DNA of 64,000 nt from Lichtheimia corymbifera B2541 (Eukaryota; Mucoromycota; Mucoromycetes; Mucorales; Lichtheimiaceae), in NCBI GenBank assembly GCA_000697475.1, contig JNEU01001161.1, positions 186,001-250,000 of the forward strand, given 5' to 3'. Under the pieces are notes generated by a model, which searched no databases, was not told the origin of the DNA, and was given only the letters and a program-made list of their open reading frames with translations. How positions within the stretch are numbered: the first letter of the stretch is position 1; each line of letters begins with the position of its first letter. The position numbers and the translations under genes were made by a program. Shown here one piece after another: positions 11,362 through 22,941 of the stretch.

Positions 11362-13778
11362 ATGAAACTCTCTTTTCCTCTTTTACCTGGCTTTAATAAT
11401 AATCCCAAAAGCAAGACAACAGGAATATCCCTTGTATTTGCTATTTTATTTGTCACAACGACGACGACGAGTGCCATCACAACGTCAAACGACAACGATA
11501 CCATTATTACATATAGCATTCAAGACCAGCTGAATCATCGAGCATTTGGCATCAAAGATGAAGACGGTGCCGACTTTGATGGTCAAGGCCATTACTTTTT
11601 GCAAAAGAACACATCATCCATCGTGTCAATAGATGCCATCCCCTTCAAAACCTCTATTGGAGATTCAAAAGACAACATGGTAGCCAAGGGCCAAACGATT
11701 GCCTTGGATACCATCGACAACACCGCTTTGGGAGCACTTTATCTCCTTACGTCTGCAAGCTTTGGACCTACGGCTCCGAGTAAAGTACGAGTGCTATACA
11801 AGGATAATACACACAGCGATGTTCGAATCAGTGTACCAGATTGGCAGGCCCAACACCTGCATCAATTACGGTATTTGAACAAGCGATTCCCGATCAGTGC
11901 AAGTGACACGCGTGATGGCGCATTGTATGCATTACCAGTCTTTGTGGATCCAAGCAAAAGCGTCCGCTCTATTACACTACCGTCGGACGATCATTTACAC
12001 GTGTTTGCCATGACAGGCTACCGGTCGTCGTCATCCAATCTCAAGGTCCTTGGTGCACGTTCGGCAGGGTGGGCATCAAATAACGAAGCCATTGTCGAGA
12101 TGCTGGTACATAATATCAGTCCCAAGTATCAGGGACCAGTTGACATTAGTATCAACGATCACGAGAAAGGTGCAACGTTAAAACAATTGGCTCCAGGACA
12201 TATGACTACTGTCAGGGGTATCATTACCACCAGCAGCAGCAAGATGGATGTTACCATAGCATTAGGTGATTGTTGTCAAGAGACCTTTGTATTGGATTTT
12301 GGCTCACCAAGGTATGTACATACATAACAAGAAGATGCATAAAAGTGATCCTTACACACACACACACACACACACACCACATAACTGCAGCCAAGTCAAC
12401 CAGCATCAAGCGCCGGAATGGCTTCAAAATGCAAAATTTGGTATATTTATTCACTGGGGTCTTTACTCGGTACCTGCATGGGCACCTGTGGGCAAGGAAT
12501 ACAGTGAATGGTATTGGTGGCAAATGAATCATGAAAACGATCCTACGTATGCATATCACAACAAGACCTATGGAGCTGACTTTGGCTATGACGATTTTAT
12601 CAATTCCACTCAACTGGCTTCGCATTTGGATCCTCGTGCATGGCTTGATCTCGTGGATGCAGCACATGCACGTTATTTCGTGTTCACTACCAAACATCAC
12701 GATGGCTTTGCCTTGTGGGATACCAAGGTCACAGATCGATCGTTTGTCAAAATGGGACCTAAGCGAGATATTGTCAAGGACTTGATGACCACCGCTGCAA
12801 ATTCATATCCACATTTAAAGCGAGGTCTTTATTGTATGTTGATATCCTCATGATGTTGTAGGCATTGGACTCATTTTATGTATAGTTTCTCTTCCCGAGT
12901 GGTATCATCCACAATACAAGGATGACTCTCTTGGATGGCAAGGTCCACCCATGAACCCATATACCCAAAAGGAGATTCCTTATACAGGCTATCGCAAGAT
13001 CAATGACTTTGTCCATGAATTGCAAGTGCCACAAGCTAAAGAACTCTTGCAACAACATCAACCCGATATTTTCTGGTGTGATATTGGAGGTATTCATGAT
13101 TCGCTCGAATGGCAAAAGGAATATTTCTCGGCTGCTGCTAGCCGTGGTCAACAAGTGGCAGTGAATGACAGGTGCGGGGATGGTTCAGCTTCTGATTTCA
13201 CCACCGTCGAGTACAAAACGGTGGAAACAGCCCCTGATCGATTCTGGGAAGCGACACGCGGTATTGATCCTTATTCATTTGGCTATAACCAAGCAACACC
13301 CAAAGAAAAGTATGCTACCACAGAAGAACTTGTCAAGGAACTCATCACCACCGTGGCCAGAGGAGGCAATTTTCTTCTCAACATGGGCCCTGATGCTTCA
13401 GGCAAAGTGCTTGAACCCATGAGTACACGTTTGCATGAAATGGGTGAATGGCTTGATCGTTATGAAGCTCAAGAGGCTCTTTTCAACACAACCACATTTT
13501 GGGCAGCTCCAGATGGCGTGGATAGTAGTGGTGGTGATCGGTTGTATTTCACTGTGGCTGATACCGCATTTTACATTTTCACTCTTGAAAAACCTTCTAC
13601 CAACCTTGTGGTCGATGCACCTATACCCATTCACCCAACACTGGGTCAAGTCTCTTGTGCAGGAGAGCAGGTCTCTTGGTCATTGGATGATCAGGGACGG
13701 CTCGTACTTGAAATGTCAGATCATGTGATTAATGCAAGCCAATATGCCTGGATCTTTAAAGTAACCAACCCCAATTAA
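11362..13778 (+). CDS. Alpha-L-fucosidase, glycoside hydrolase family 29, secreted
   Basis: Model join(11362..12311, 12391..12833, 12886..13778), 761 aa. GH29 enzymes hydrolyse terminal alpha-L-fucose with retention. A hydrophobic segment (residues about 21-36, TGISLVFAILFVTTTT) after a basic N terminus suggests a signal peptide or anchor. About 310 residues of beta-rich N-terminal domain precede the catalytic domain, unlike plain GH29 proteins of about 450 aa. The catalytic part is clear: WLQNAKFGIFIHWGLYSVPA, WWQMNHEND, FTTKHHDGFALWDTKVTDR, GLYFSLPEWYHPQY, and the nucleophile region QPDIFWCDIGGIHD (Asp). It ends with a small beta domain (QYAWIFKV). Several NxS/NxT glycosylation sites are visible. 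The expected role is extracellular or wall-associated release of fucose; fucose-rich polysaccharide is known in Mucorales walls. Confidence 0.9.
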
Positions 13779-13957
13779 CGTATAGAACGATTTGTATTAT
13801 ATATGAATAAGAAAAGATGATCTTTTATTCCAATGTGGGGATGTTCATGCAGTTACATTATCACACAATATATCAGCCACTGATAGTTCCAAGAGCGGCA
13901 TTCTTTTCGGCTATAATCTATTTTACTACTTGACAGACTCATACACTGCATCGCACC

Positions 13958-14722
13958 ATGTCTACGAAAGCGCCCTTGTCAACGCTGCAACGATTGAGAC
14001 TCATTTACAAGACCAGTCGTTTTCCTTGGAAGAAACACGTCATGGTGGGCTGGGATCTCGACGGGAATGAGTACTGGGAAATGCCCAACCCAAACAACCC
14101 TGGTAATCACAATGGTGGTGCAACCATGACTTTTTGCCGATCCAATTCAATAACAGAGCAACTATAGAAGGACGCTGGAAGCGGTGGGTACAGCTCAAGG
14201 AGCATGATGGGGATGTGGGTCTGTTTGAAGAAAACAAGTTGCCAGGTAGATAATGCAAACGCGGGTCCTATTTGCTATGGCAACTCACTCTCCTTTTTCT
14301 TGGGTGATAGTACAATGGCAAGCATGGTTACGCCATACTCGATTTGAAGCACCACGTATCCAAGAATTGGTTCAAGAACAAAGAAGATTAGCTATATTAC
14401 GAGAACGAGTACGCAAACTCGAGATAGCCGAGAGGGAGGAGAAATTGCGACTTGCCAACAAGCAACATCATCAAGAGCAACCACCAGCAGCAGCACAAGA
14501 ACAAAAGGAAAAGGTAATTGGATAAAGGGAAATAGATAGAATATATCATCTCATGCTTGAACATACTTTAATCAGGAATTACCGGCATTTAAGAAGGGTA
14601 AGCTGTCATCGAGGGGGGAAGCAGGGATGGGATGAACTAAATCATTCATATTGATAGGATCTCAAGAAGTTGGTGATGAACCCGAACCATGGACACCTAG
14701 TGCACCTGCTAGACGTGGATAA
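13958..14722 (+). CDS. Complex I assembly factor, NDUFAF2/B17.2-like family
   Basis: Model join(13958..14102, 14159..14245, 14311..14513, 14576..14597, 14658..14722), 173 aa. The family core is present in order: HVMVGWDLDGNEYWEMP, GRWKRWVQLKEHDGDVG, and VQWQAWLRHTRFEAP, equivalent to the VGTD-x-x-GNKYYE / RRWV / PPEWHAWL motifs of NDUFA12 and NDUFAF2. A Glu/Gln-rich helix and a short tail EPEPWTPSAPARRG follow, which resembles NDUFAF2 (late assembly of mitochondrial NADH dehydrogenase) more than the core subunit NDUFA12. Exon 4 is only 22 nt. The first intron uses an acceptor at ACAGAG|CA, the only one that keeps the frame. The next gene, also for complex I, starts 160 bp downstream. Confidence 0.8.
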
Positions 14723-14881
14723 AAAAGTAATAAAGTAATAGTGCTTGGCTGACTCTGTGTGTGTGCGTTGGATGAGATTGACGTCACCGGCAAATCTGGG
14801 TTGAGAGTTCCAGTTGGGTTTGTAGGTATTGTGTGTGTATTCTCAATTCCTCATCTTGTATCTTTTTGTTTGTCCTTCACC

Positions 14882-15453
14882 ATGTTGCGCACCGTGTTGA
14901 AAAGATCGGTTCGCTTGTACAGCACCACCACTAACAGCACCAGCTTGCGAGTCTCAGCCAAGGAAGTCGCTCCTGCCGTCGCACAATCTCCCAATCGTGC
15001 CACCACTTGGAGTGAAAACCAACGTGCCAAACATGTCGCCATGTCCGGTCCTCGTTTCGAACAAATGAACTTGGAGGCTCAGGTAGATTATAGATTCGCT
15101 TTCCTGGACGAGTGTCATGCTGACCCATTCACTGCTGTAGCCCAACTCCATGGCTGCCATTGACTTGATTGCTGAAGAGCCTATCCGTATGTCCACCAAG
15201 CGCGTTGTTGCTTGTGATGGTGGTAAGATATTTATATATATTTTTACACATCGTATGTGGATCTTTTAAGTTGATTGCATGTTTCATAGGCGGTGGTCCT
15301 CTTGGTCATCCCAAGGTTTATATCAATTTGGATAAGCCTGGTGCTCACCCCTGTGGCTACTGTAAGTTGTCTCATTGTCTCGATATCAAACATTTTGCTC
15401 ACATTGAGTGCGTTATAGGTGGTGTCCGTTTCCAATTGGAACATCATCATTAG
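14882..15453 (+). CDS. NDUFS6: NADH dehydrogenase (complex I) 13 kDa zinc subunit, NDUFS6-like
   Basis: Model join(14882..15082, 15141..15222, 15290..15361, 15419..15453), 129 aa. The start [17 protein letters not shown] is a typical mitochondrial presequence (basic, hydroxylated). The C-terminal zinc domain is unmistakable: [20 protein letters not shown] joined to [10 protein letters not shown], with the conserved His and the CGYC pair. The protein sits in the peripheral arm of complex I and is needed for late assembly, which NDUFAF2-type factors also assist. That makes the adjacency with the preceding gene notable. The gene converges with the Mms1-like gene, their stops being only 66 bp apart. 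Confidence 0.92.
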
Positions 15454-15519
15454 ACTGATTTTATTATTTCCCCCCTTTTCGACACACTCAATAAAACGAC
15501 GACTGCAAAAAACCCGATC

Positions 15520-18500
15520 CTAGCAGCACCGTTCAAGCGCACGCAGCAGTTTTTCGAGCAATGATGCTATTTGGGTGGATGTGGTATTGTGGTCTAGAAA
15601 CACCTTGGCTGGGTCGAGTATGGAAGGAAAGAGTTGGTCATCCACAAGTTCTACCACCTGACGTTGTTCATCCGATTCAAGTCGCAGATATAAACTGAGA
15701 AGATCACCATCGAGTACATGTTTTTCTCGCTGCCCAATGTTGTGGTACCATTGAAAATCACGAGGAGATCCGAGTAGAATGTATAAGGATTGAGCGAAAT
15801 GAACCAATCGTTCTTGAAGTGCATAAAGTAATTCATACAGTGGTTGGCTGACACGATGCACCGATATTAAACCACCAGAGACACCAGCACATAGAATAGG
15901 CTTGATCGTCGTCGTTTCATTCGATGAGGAGGAGGAGTTCCAGGGTAAAATGTGTCCATCAATACAATCGGCATGAGTGACAACATCCAGTGTGGTAGAC
16001 GATAGTAAGGACGTCAAAGAGGGACGAATCAGGATATCAGGATAATGAAATGAAAAGCTTGTCAGCAATCTCTGCTCAAACGATCGATCCTCTAATCAAC
16101 ACATGTCACATTAACCTCGTATTCCGCATATCCCCCCATACTCATGCTACCTGGATTGTCCCAAAGTGCAATTAATCCACCAAACTGACTTGAGCCGACG
16201 ACGAGTTGAGGATGTGGCATCATTGAATGAAGCATAGTTCGTGCAGAAATATCGCTAGAGGAAAACATCTTAATATCGCTTGTCTCTCGCTCTCTTTCTT
16301 TCAATAAATACCTTTTGCAATATTCAAGTTTGCTTGTTTCTGCATTGAATCTGTAATATGAAATCGAATCTCCTTGGCAAGTGACACATATTTTATCGCC
16401 GTCGACTTGAATACCGGTAATCAGGAAGCGAAGAGGCTTTTTCGTAATCTCGATTAACCTATTGAGATATACAGTCAATCTCTGCCATCAACCATCAAGC
16501 GACTACTTACTTTGTTTCCTTCCCATCCGTATCAAGCTGATACAAGTACAACACGGGACCTGCGGAAAACAAAAGACTGTAGTGGAAATGAGAACAATGC
16601 ATCCTTCACGTTCTTATGTTTCTATTCGTACCCTGCTGGATGCGGACAAATGGCAAAGACACCTCCTGTCAAGTCCTTGTTCATCACCGGACGTAGTGTG
16701 TAGCGAACACGCTCATCTTTGCCATGCTTCAGTCGATAAATCATAAGCGTGCCTCGTTCAGCTCCTATCTTTTTGATCCGTGTTCGATTGGAAGTCATAT
16801 TCATTTGTCCAACGCCAAGACATAAATATCGATAGGTCTTGTTACGATGCTGCAACGTCCATTCTTGTATATGCATACATGTGAGTCATCATCATCCTTT
16901 GTCGCTGATCAATCGATCAATACCTGTCATACAAAGCACCTCATCTGTAGGTTGAAATGCTCTTTCATTCAAAAGAATTTGATTCTGGTTGCTCGGGCTG
17001 CGATATCGTATCCCAAAATGAGTCGACTGTGATGATACATGAGTTGTTGATAATTACCTTCTCGTATCCACAAGGTGTAATGTATTCTTGTTGCGAAAGT
17101 TGTTACTGTCAATGACGCTGGTAAGCACAAACGCATTGTGTGAAAAAGCGCTATCCATCATAAAACGAGTAGGTGTCTATGTATGTTTGATACCGTTAGG
17201 AGCGTCCCATAGCACCTCATGCATGATGAAATGTTTTTACCTCTCCAAGGGGAATTTTTTCTGCAGTAACCGTGCTTTGCTTTGATAATTGTACAACATG
17301 AAAAGAGCCATCCGCAACAACGCCTGTAAATTCATGATCCAAGCCATCAATGGAAAACGAAACAACTTGCTCTATATCCTCCATCCAAGGTAGCAGCACA
17401 TGCTCAATCTCGACAGCGTCAGGGTATAAGTCATTGTATTGCACACGCCAGAGTTGGTCAGAAAGTGCAAGTATGGATGATGACGATGATGGTGATGCCG
17501 AGTCGAATCTGACAGCGCGTCGTCCAAGTTGACGGATGAAAGGAGTTGATTTCTTGTCAAAGAGCTGCTGATCTTGATGCTCAACTGGGAAAAACACAAT
17601 CGATCCGACCCGTAATCCAAGCATGAGAATAGATCGCTTCTCTTCATTTTCAGATGTGATCACAGCCATGGAATGGGGTATTGCACAGTGATCGAGTCCT
17701 TGGATCGTCGCTAGAAAGATTGAATCAGCTTTCTGGATCAGCAATGAGCACTTTTATATGTGATTACCCAGATCGATGTCCTCCAAAAGTTCCAGGTTAT
17801 GAGAGCTTGTATCGTAAAATTGTACAGAGGGCTTAAAGGTACCAATGGCCAACAGGGTTTGATTTCTATCATCATACCTCGTTAGCCCACCATGGGGTGT
17901 CTACAACAAAAACGTACATACTTGATTTGTAAATAGCCTAAATAGCTTGGTTCTGCTTGACATAATGACCTTGAAGTCGCCTCTATAATGACCTCCCTGT
18001 CATCTAAAATTAGTCAAGTTGCCCATAAATATGCATGCATTGATACCAAGCTCTTACCTGTGATTGAAGGCTAGCTTTGGGGTGAGAAGTATCAAGGAAG
18101 AGTCGCCATCGTTAAATAAAACCAAGGCTATCTGAGCATTTGCACACGGTAATACAGCTGCTAGGGTAATAGTCTCATTGCCAGACGTTCTCCACCGTGC
18201 GCAAATAAGATCTATCACAACACGCAAACAGCTTAAGTTTAATTCAAATGATATCGACAGCACTACTGACCTTGAGCTGTAATGTCGACAACAACGACTT
18301 CGTCTGGATATGCTTTGATAAGGTAGTTTTTTGAATCCATGTGAATTGATCCGGCGCCCACCAGCCGTTTATCAGCCTGCAATTGCTCCAGCTCCCTGAT
18401 ATCACCATCTACCTCGCAAGTTAGCTTATTTGCCATCGATGCTCGCTATGATCTTTTTACTTACGTCGAGTGGATAAGACCTTGGAATTGATAGCGGATG

Positions 18501-20647
18501 AGGTAACCAGTAGAGGTAAAAGCCCATTGTCAGCATCAGATATAATGGTGCTCCAAACTCGAGAAATTCTACATGTCATACATGGTTAGATAATTTCAAT
18601 TCTAACACCTTTGTAAAAGTACTTACTGTTGCCAGTGGTTGGATGATGAGCTGATCGTCTTGGATTTGATGCCACGTTGAAACAGGCATAATGTACCTTG
18701 ACCGCCTTGACCAGAGCAACTTACGATCGTATCCTGACCACATTCATCAGCAGACATTGCTGCACGCATATCAGTGATCGGTGCTCGATTCTCGAAACTT
18801 TGTATCAGCAGGGGAGGCCGTTTATGTTCCCTATCAACCTGAAATTCATACATGATTATAAACTCGTTCACCCATTCTTTTTCTCTTTCTCAGCTACTTA
18901 CCGCCAGGACTTGGCTATCTGCACCTTCTCCCGCATAGATCATGATATCTGCCTGGTATTCCCCTTCGCTGTCCGGGACATCCATCACACCCAAGACGCA
19001 CATGCTTGATCCAACTGGATTGATGCGCTCCATAATATCCCAGTTCATGACTTGAGGAGAGGGAAATGATAACTTGTAGAAATTACCATTGTCGGATCCA
19101 GCGTAGACATAAGGCACCGGTGAATCATCCACAGGAATAGCAAAAGATGTCAAAAGCGGACCTATGTCAGTCTTTTAGTTAATACACAAAGTGCACTTAG
19201 AAGACACCATACGCACAGCTGACTTCTCCAAAGGGACGCGGGATCAAGCAAGTAGGATAAAACATGTTGCCAGATACAATATCCTCCACGGTAACAAGTG
19301 CTGCTTCATAGTTCTAAGACAACATGCGGATATAAGTGACACGCTCCTCGAATGTATCGATCGTGAAATACTTGCTGTAACAATCACAAAGGCCTCTGGA
19401 TAATGCTTCAATGGAATAAAGAGAATGGGTATAGGGGCATCTATAGTTGAATTAATAACCTATCCCCTTGATGATCTGTAGACTTACTTACTTGCATCCA
19501 ACGGAAGCCGTCCTATCCGCTCCACTAATACATCCTCGGGATTGGTAGCATCTATGGCATATATGCTTATCCAGCATTTGACTTCTACATCGCTAGAATA
19601 GAACCCTTTGTGAGTGATTCGATCCACTGTTGTGTGAGCAACTACCTTACTTGAATATCATCAGGGCTAATAGGATCCTATCACGCGAATTTGATTCCGT
19701 GTGCAAAAACTCCATGTGCCAAATAATGCCTTCCTCCTCGATCGATCCTCTCTATTGTACGTCTCACCCCTATCAGTACTATCCCTCCCAAAAGCCGCGA
19801 ATATGTACTTACACCGACAATAGGATCAAAGTGGGTCCTTGATATCGATTCGCCCATGATCATGACGTCAAAGCGATCCTCATAGGCAGATATAGCAATG
19901 GCTCTTGAACTAAGATTAACGTTCATGAGTGTGTGGGCCTTTTGAATTCGCTGGGATGATATATGCTTACTAGGGATCAACGGTAAGTCGCTTGTTCACC
20001 TTTGAAAATTCCAACCCAGGCTCATCCATGCATATCTACAACCATGGATTGAGTATTTTTCATGCAAATTTGCTACCCAATAAACATACCTCAGCCAATG
20101 GCTCAAAACGACCCTTTTGCGAGAGAGGGCCCTCTTGAGGTGTGGTGATGGTCATAAACACGAGTTTGCCGTATTCCGAAATAACCACAATCACATCGTC
20201 CCCTTGAACCGGCGTATGTCCCTGACGCACCTTGACGACGTATGGAAAATCAATGCTGATACTGGCCATATCCTCTGCTTCTTCATCCTCGTCCTCCTCC
20301 TCTTGCTCTTGCTCACTCTTTTCTTGTTCGAGAAAACGACACCGAACCACGTTCGCATCCGTGATATTGCCAAACGAGGGTTGTTCAAAGCTCAGAGTCA
20401 ATAGGTTGTCAATAACATCAGACGTATTCAGTTGTAAAAGTTCCAGACACGTCGGCTGAGTATGTGAGTATCGTGTGTGAGAGAGAGAATCGAAAGTAAA
20501 AAGTCAATGGCCCGATTTCGAAGAGGTGGGATAATAAAAAGACGCTACCTTCACCAGAACAACGTCATGACCAGCGCCTGTCAATGATCCTGTAAGAATG
20601 CGCTGAATGACTGTGCTGTGGGAGGTCGATCGATGATAAGCAAACAT
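15520..20647 (-). CDS. DDB1/CPSF160/Mms1-superfamily beta-propeller protein
   Basis: A many-exon gene (about 20 short introns), estimated at about 1,250-1,300 aa. The first exon is taken as 20647..20549, starting MFAYHRSTSHST; the next exon starts at 20455. The N-terminal region shows the MMS1_N pattern: ILTGSLTGAGHDVVLVKPTC then LELLQLN, later DDVIVVISEYGKLVFM. Repeated beta-propeller blades follow. The last exon has a CPSF_A-like C terminus (LDGDLLSLYLRLESDEQRQV). An acidic insert (EQEQEEEDEDEEAED) lies near residue 70. It is too divergent for SF3B3 or CPSF160, so a DDB1-like or Mms1-like cullin adaptor is the best guess. Such proteins recruit substrates to Cul4/Rtt101 ligases in replication-fork repair. 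The upstream ATG at 20758 would need a frame-breaking splice and was not used. Confidence 0.75.
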
Positions 20648-21263
20648 GAACCAATGTTGGCTAGAAAAAAAAAAGAGAGAGAAAGCGGTGTGAAAGATGA
20701 TGCTGCACGCGTGATGACCTACCAAAGGGTATGCATGATTCTGAGATTTGGTTGCCATGCAACGCCCGCGTTCTACCCTATTTTGATCATTTGCTTAGAC
20801 AAAGAGTCTACTACGCTTGTTATTGATAATGCCAACAATGACTCTTGTATTGCTCATTAATAAACGAGTGTACCATAATACGTTTTATTTTAAAAGAGAC
20901 ACAGCCCATGGTAGTGTGAACAATGATGCTGTTCCATTGTCTGATATTAGGTGGTACATCTGGATCAGCAACAAACCAAGTATAGTAACCAGCTTCTATC
21001 CTGGATCCCACTGTGCATAAATATGTATGTATAGACGCTTGAGCTTGTACTCATCATTTGAATGCAAAATCCTTTTTATTATACTACATGAAGAATTCTA
21101 TCGTAATGATATGCTCGCAAGGATGACGGAATGAGACTTTGTTATAAAGAAACGTGGGTTCATAGAAATGGATGATCGGGTCTCCGTCTCCAGAGCAACG
21201 TGATTTCTGACTACAAAGAAAGAGCGTCCTTTCAAGATAGTCCGACCTACACTCTCTTTCACT
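20648..21263. other. Divergent promoter region
   Basis: It lies between the minus-strand Mms1-like gene and the plus-strand coiled-coil gene. A T-run and CTAG immediately upstream of 20647 look like a spliced or pyrimidine-rich leader. No other coding exon is recognised. Confidence 0.5.
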
Positions 21264-22519
21264 ATGGCATCATCAAAGGCAGAGCAGAGCATTAACAAGG
21301 TTGACGAATTGACCCACGCGATTGCAAGTTTGGCACATGTTGAAAAGCCATACCAAGACGGTTGTGTGATTAAGCGAAAGCTCAATGTTAAGCGAGCACC
21401 TGTTGATCAAGCGTTAACCGAAGCCCAAGCCAAACTGTAAGTGTGAGTGTGTGTGTGTGTGTGTGCGTTGTATGCTGGTCCTTGTTTTTTTTTGTTGACT
21501 GAGGATGTGTATAGTGATATGTGGAAAACAGATCGAGATGCTTTGGATCATTGGACTTTGCAGTGGATCGTATCATTTTGCATGGTAAATCAGGGAGGGA
21601 ACTGATTCCGGATAAATTGGCTTATGCATATGCATAGTGCGAATTGGCATCAGAGAAAGAACGATGCGACAAAGGGATCAAAAAGGCTCAAGAGCTAGTG
21701 GATACTGCAAAAGTCAAGGTGGATGAAGCCGATGAAGAAGTCCGAGAAGCTGACAACAAGGTATATAAAGCTTAAAGCATGGTTTGTTATGGGTAACTAA
21801 TTGCCTATGTATAGATTGAGAAACTTGCTGTTGATTACCGATCGCTTCAATCGCAACGTGATGAGCTCGTGGAGATATTGGATAATGTAAGTAGTCACCA
21901 TAACATTCGGTATCCCATTGAAACCTTATATTGGATGACGACATAGATCTTTTCTTCTCAAGATGAATCATTTCCTACCATCGATGATTTGAAAAAGCAA
22001 GTGGAAGAAGCAGAGGCAGCTGTTCAACAAGTTAAATCCAACGATGAAAAACTTGTCGAGGTGAAGCAATTACTAAAGAAGGCGGATTCAGCACTCTTGG
22101 AAGCTGTCATTGATTTACGGCAATCCCGTGACTCAAAGAATTTGGGTCAAGGTCAAGTCTACTTTCCACAAGCAGCTTATGAGGCCATCAAATCAGCACG
22201 TGAACTCTATCCTACATTACCAGCCATTGATCCTCCTCAAGAGTAAGCCGTGAATTCAAATGATTCATTTCTTTCTTTTAACATCAAGTATTATAGATAC
22301 GTAAAAGAAGCGGATGATACAGGCGCCTTTTATTCACCTATGCAACGGTATCTTTGGGAAGTGCGTCAGCGACTCGCCGCCTTGGTGGAATGGTGTGATA
22401 CGCGGGAAGTGGAACACATGCACGAGGAAGCTGAACGCTTGGTTGACGTGGGTGCCAAAATCGATGCATGGAACTTGGAAAGACGACGGATCATCAAGGA
22501 TGTTATTCTTCAAGCCTAA
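21264..22519 (+). CDS. Coiled-coil protein of unknown function
   Basis: Model join(21264..21436, 21515..21584, 21638..21760, 21815..21886, 21947..22242, 22297..22519), 318 aa, all junctions in frame. From about residue 60 to 200 it is almost continuous heptad-like helix rich in Glu/Lys/Ala/Asp (KKAQELVDTAKVKVDEADEE, then VEEAEAAVQQVKSNDEKLVE). A less coiled C-terminal region follows with aromatic and Trp residues (YLWEVRQRLAALVEWCDTRE; AWNLERRRIIKDVILQA). There is no signal peptide or transmembrane helix. Nothing in the sequence gives a biochemical role; structural or scaffold functions are possible. The even exon structure and good codon texture make the gene itself certain. Confidence 0.75.
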
Positions 22520-22941
22520 GCAACAGGTTCCCAGTGCCGATCCTGATCCTCATAGACAACCCATCTATATCCTTACGATACATAACGCATCATCAGCACA
22601 TAATTAGATTGAGGGAGGGAATGTCATAATATAGTGTGCGTTGTCAAGGAGACCATTTACCAAAAAGAAACTCGCATTGATTCGTCGTCATTTTATACAA
22701 TGATGTTGTTATCCTGAACATAATATGGAGTGTATAGCTCTTTTGTATTTGTGCATGATAAAGGCAGACATCCATGAGTACCAATGTGTGTATATGCGAT
22801 CCGATCATATCGGAATAGACTTGACGTCATGGCAGCCGGGTTCACCATCATCACGTGCAAAAAGTGCCTTGCAATAATGCATCCCGACATTTTTATACCC
22901 TTGGTTCCCCTTCTTGTTCCGCTTTCTCCGCATACCCCAGA
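22520..22941. other. Intergenic; promoter of the NRAMP gene
   Basis: Nothing coding is seen. The 3' flank of the coiled-coil gene contains AATTAGATTGAGG and T-rich stretches. The last 60 bases are the C-rich leader of the transporter gene. Confidence 0.45.

Noticed and set aside
20548..20758. Start of the Mms1-like gene at the ATG at 20758
   Set aside because: Splicing its exon to the next one with the visible donor and acceptor puts the conserved ILTGSLTGAGHDVVLVK segment out of frame; the internal Met at 20647 does not.
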